Below, piece by piece: positions 23,358 through 24,980 of a DNA stretch of 24,980 nt. Position 1 is the stretch's first letter. The number at the start of each line of letters is the position of its first letter. Under the pieces are notes generated by a model. It searched no databases. It had not been told where the DNA came from and saw nothing but the letters and a program-made list of their open reading frames with translations. The translations under genes were made by a program, and so were the position numbers. Source of the stretch: Cyanobacteria bacterium UBA8803 (GTDB lineage: Bacteria; Cyanobacteriota; Cyanobacteriia; Cyanobacteriales; Coleofasciculaceae); NCBI GenBank assembly GCA_003505715.1, contig DNXU01000513.1, positions 13,961 to 38,940 of the forward strand, read 5' to 3'.

Positions 23358-24932
23358 ATGCAATTCATTCTTGATCCATCGATCGCCGACAAAATTCGTA
23401 AGATGAAGGAACGAGTACGGTGGCAAGACCCATTAATTGTCAAACAGCAAATCGATCAAACCCGATTCGTTTTGGATGATGGCACGGCAGACAGTCCAGA
23501 GTTCTCGTTTTTAGTTGTGGGTGATAGTGGTTCCGGACGCCATTGGGGCTACAATCCCCAACGACAGCTGGCCAAACTGATGGTGGCTAATCGCGATAAC
23601 TGCCGTTTCCTGTTGCACACTGGTGATGTGGTTTATTTAGTGGGATCTAGGGAGTACTACCAAGACAACTTTATTAAGCCTTATCAAGAGTTCCTGGTCG
23701 GTGGCGAAGATCCCAAAAGCATTGCCTATGACCAGATGATCTTTAACTTGCCTATCCTACCCGTTCCTGGTAATCATGATTACTATGATCTGCCGATTGT
23801 CTTCGGACTGATGGCCAAAGCAGCTTGGCCGCTGCGCAAATTGCTCCGATCTCAAATCGATCTCGATATTGGCTGGCGGGGTTCCCATCAAGGCAGAACC
23901 TATGCCAAAGCCTTCCTTGACTATCTCCAGGGTTTCCAGAACAAAGAGGAGTTAGTGCGTCATCTCGACCGTCATTATACAGGTGAGACCGATACAGGTC
24001 GCTGCCTGCGCTACCAACCTGGACGCTATACTCGCTTACCCAACCGTTATTACACTTTTCGCTATGGCGGGATTGACTTTTTTGCTCTCGACTCCAATAC
24101 TTTTAATGCCCCATTACCGATTCCGGCAACACCAGAGGGAGAAGCCTTTCGTCGCCTCCAGGAAAAGCGCCGGGAAGAACTGGATCTCGAAAAACTGCGA
24201 ATTTTAGAAATTTCAGACACCCTGAACCCTAATAATCCTGGCGAAGCCGAACAACTTGATGACCTGGAGACGCAACTAGAACAAATTGAAGAAATGACGC
24301 TCGATATCAATAAACAGTTGGCCTCTAACCGAGAAACAGTTATCGATATCGAACAGCTTGATTGGTTACGGCAAAGGCTGATCGAGTCCTGGAATACCAA
24401 GGAGGTACGGGGACGCATCCTCTATTTCCACCACCCCCCCTACGTGACCGAGACAACGAAATGGGATCAAGCGCAGACCTTAGCCGTTCGCCACCATCTT
24501 AGGCAGGCATTGGATGGGGTTGCTGAGGCTGTTGGTTCCCTAGCAGAGGATCGTGGGATTGTCGATCTGGTTTTGTGCGGTCACGCTCACTGCCTGGAAT
24601 ATCTGCGCACCGTTGATACCGGACATGCTGATTCTCACCTGCATTGGATTATCTGCGGCGGCAGCGGGTACAGCCTCCGCCGCCAGCGGAGCGAGGGGCC
24701 GAACTTGATGGAACCCTTTGGTTTGAGTGCAAACGCTTCTACTCATCTGGTTGCCAAATCGCAGTTCTTTATCGGTAGGCACGGTCACGGTTCTAAAAAG
24801 CGACGACCCTACTCGTTTTTGCGAATCAATGTCCGGGATGGCCGACCTCCTAAGTTTCAGGTTCAACCTTTTATTGGGGAACGATTTCAGGGACAGTGGA
24901 GCGATCGCTATATGGAGCCGTTTTTAATTTAA
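23358..24932 (+). CDS. Calcineurin-like metallophosphoesterase
   Basis: This 524-aa protein contains the full dinuclear metal site of the calcineurin-like superfamily in order: GDSG (55-58, D56), GDVV (89-92, D90), GNHD (138-141), HHPP (about 358-361) and GHAHC (408-412). There is no signal peptide, so it should be cytosolic. An insertion rich in Glu, Leu and Gln (about residues 262-335) between the fourth and fifth blocks is probably a coiled coil and accounts for its larger size. AGGAG sits 12 bases upstream of the ATG. It ends within 50 bases of the window end and has no visible operon partner. The substrate cannot be predicted. Confidence 0.9.
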   Translation: MQFILDPSIADKIRKMKERVRWQDPLIVKQQIDQTRFVLDDGTADSPEFSFLVVGDSGSGRHWGYNPQRQLAKLMVANRDNCRFLLHTGDVVYLVGSREYYQDNFIKPYQEFLVGGEDPKSIAYDQMIFNLPILPVPGNHDYYDLPIVFGLMAKAAWPLRKLLRSQIDLDIGWRGSHQGRTYAKAFLDYLQGFQNKEELVRHLDRHYTGETDTGRCLRYQPGRYTRLPNRYYTFRYGGIDFFALDSNTFNAPLPIPATPEGEAFRRLQEKRREELDLEKLRILEISDTLNPNNPGEAEQLDDLETQLEQIEEMTLDINKQLASNRETVIDIEQLDWLRQRLIESWNTKEVRGRILYFHHPPYVTETTKWDQAQTLAVRHHLRQALDGVAEAVGSLAEDRGIVDLVLCGHAHCLEYLRTVDTGHADSHLHWIICGGSGYSLRRQRSEGPNLMEPFGLSANASTHLVAKSQFFIGRHGHGSKKRRPYSFLRINVRDGRPPKFQVQPFIGERFQGQWSDRYMEPFLI

Positions 24933-24950
24933 AGGGACTAGCTTGGAAAT

Positions 24951-24980
24951 AGGGGTCAGGGAGTGAGGGAGTGAAGGGGT
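24951..24980. repeat. G-rich heptamer repeat downstream of phosphoesterase
   Basis: Two to three copies of GGGAGTGA-type units run to the window end. They are the reverse complement of the C-rich arrays at 1-26 and 13306-13358. The array may continue past the window. Confidence 0.6.

Noticed and set aside
24656..24701. GC-rich stretch (GGCGG/CCGCC) in the phosphoesterase as another inserted repeat
   Set aside because: The encoded CGGSGYSLRRQR looks like normal family sequence next to the conserved metal site, so an insertion is not needed to explain it.

Overview
The window looks like chromosomal DNA from a cyanobacterium. The octamer GCGATCGC (HIP1, a cyanobacterial genome signature) recurs about every 1.5 kb, for example near 843, 1873, 3503, 5131, 10427, 12307, 13374, 15585, 20679 and 24902. 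The gene set also fits: a CAAD/CURT1-type thylakoid protein, a CrtI/CrtISO-type carotenoid enzyme, a lipoxygenase, a pentapeptide-repeat protein and short GC-skewed repeats between genes. I cannot name a genus.

The left half (29-13285) is an accessory locus read almost entirely on the minus strand. In transcription order it holds a DUF499-type P-loop ATPase; a 142-aa partner coupled to it through a TGATG stop/start; an XRE-ImmA protein overlapping a PIN-domain protein, which is a probable toxin-antitoxin or regulator pair; a DUF1156 DNA methyltransferase; a Coq4-family protein; an SNF2-type helicase with a phospholipase-D-like N-terminus; and a small acidic lipoprotein. The helicase + DUF1156 methyltransferase + DUF499 ATPase combination recurs, to my knowledge, in computational surveys of anti-phage defence islands. 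The unusual points here are the XRE-ImmA/PIN pair and a divergent YjzC-like gene placed inside the cassette, with clustered palindromic operators between them, and a Coq4 gene just upstream of the helicase. Several coding regions carry in-frame palindromic repeat insertions.

The middle (13306-18849) holds a pentapeptide-repeat protein translationally overlapped with an uncharacterised partner, then a CrtI/CrtISO-family FAD enzyme and a lipoxygenase with all its iron ligands. A roughly 98-bp MITE-like palindrome lies between the last two.

The right part (18850-24980) is sparser. It holds a candidate 37-aa single-span membrane protein, a REP/MITE-like double hairpin, a CAAD/CurT-like thylakoid protein, a glycine-rich stress-type protein, a family 4 glycosyltransferase and a calcineurin-like metallophosphoesterase. 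Several long inverted repeats lie in the intergenic spaces. I see no rRNA, tRNA or CRISPR array and no complete transposase gene.

All family assignments come from motifs read by eye; none has been checked by database search.
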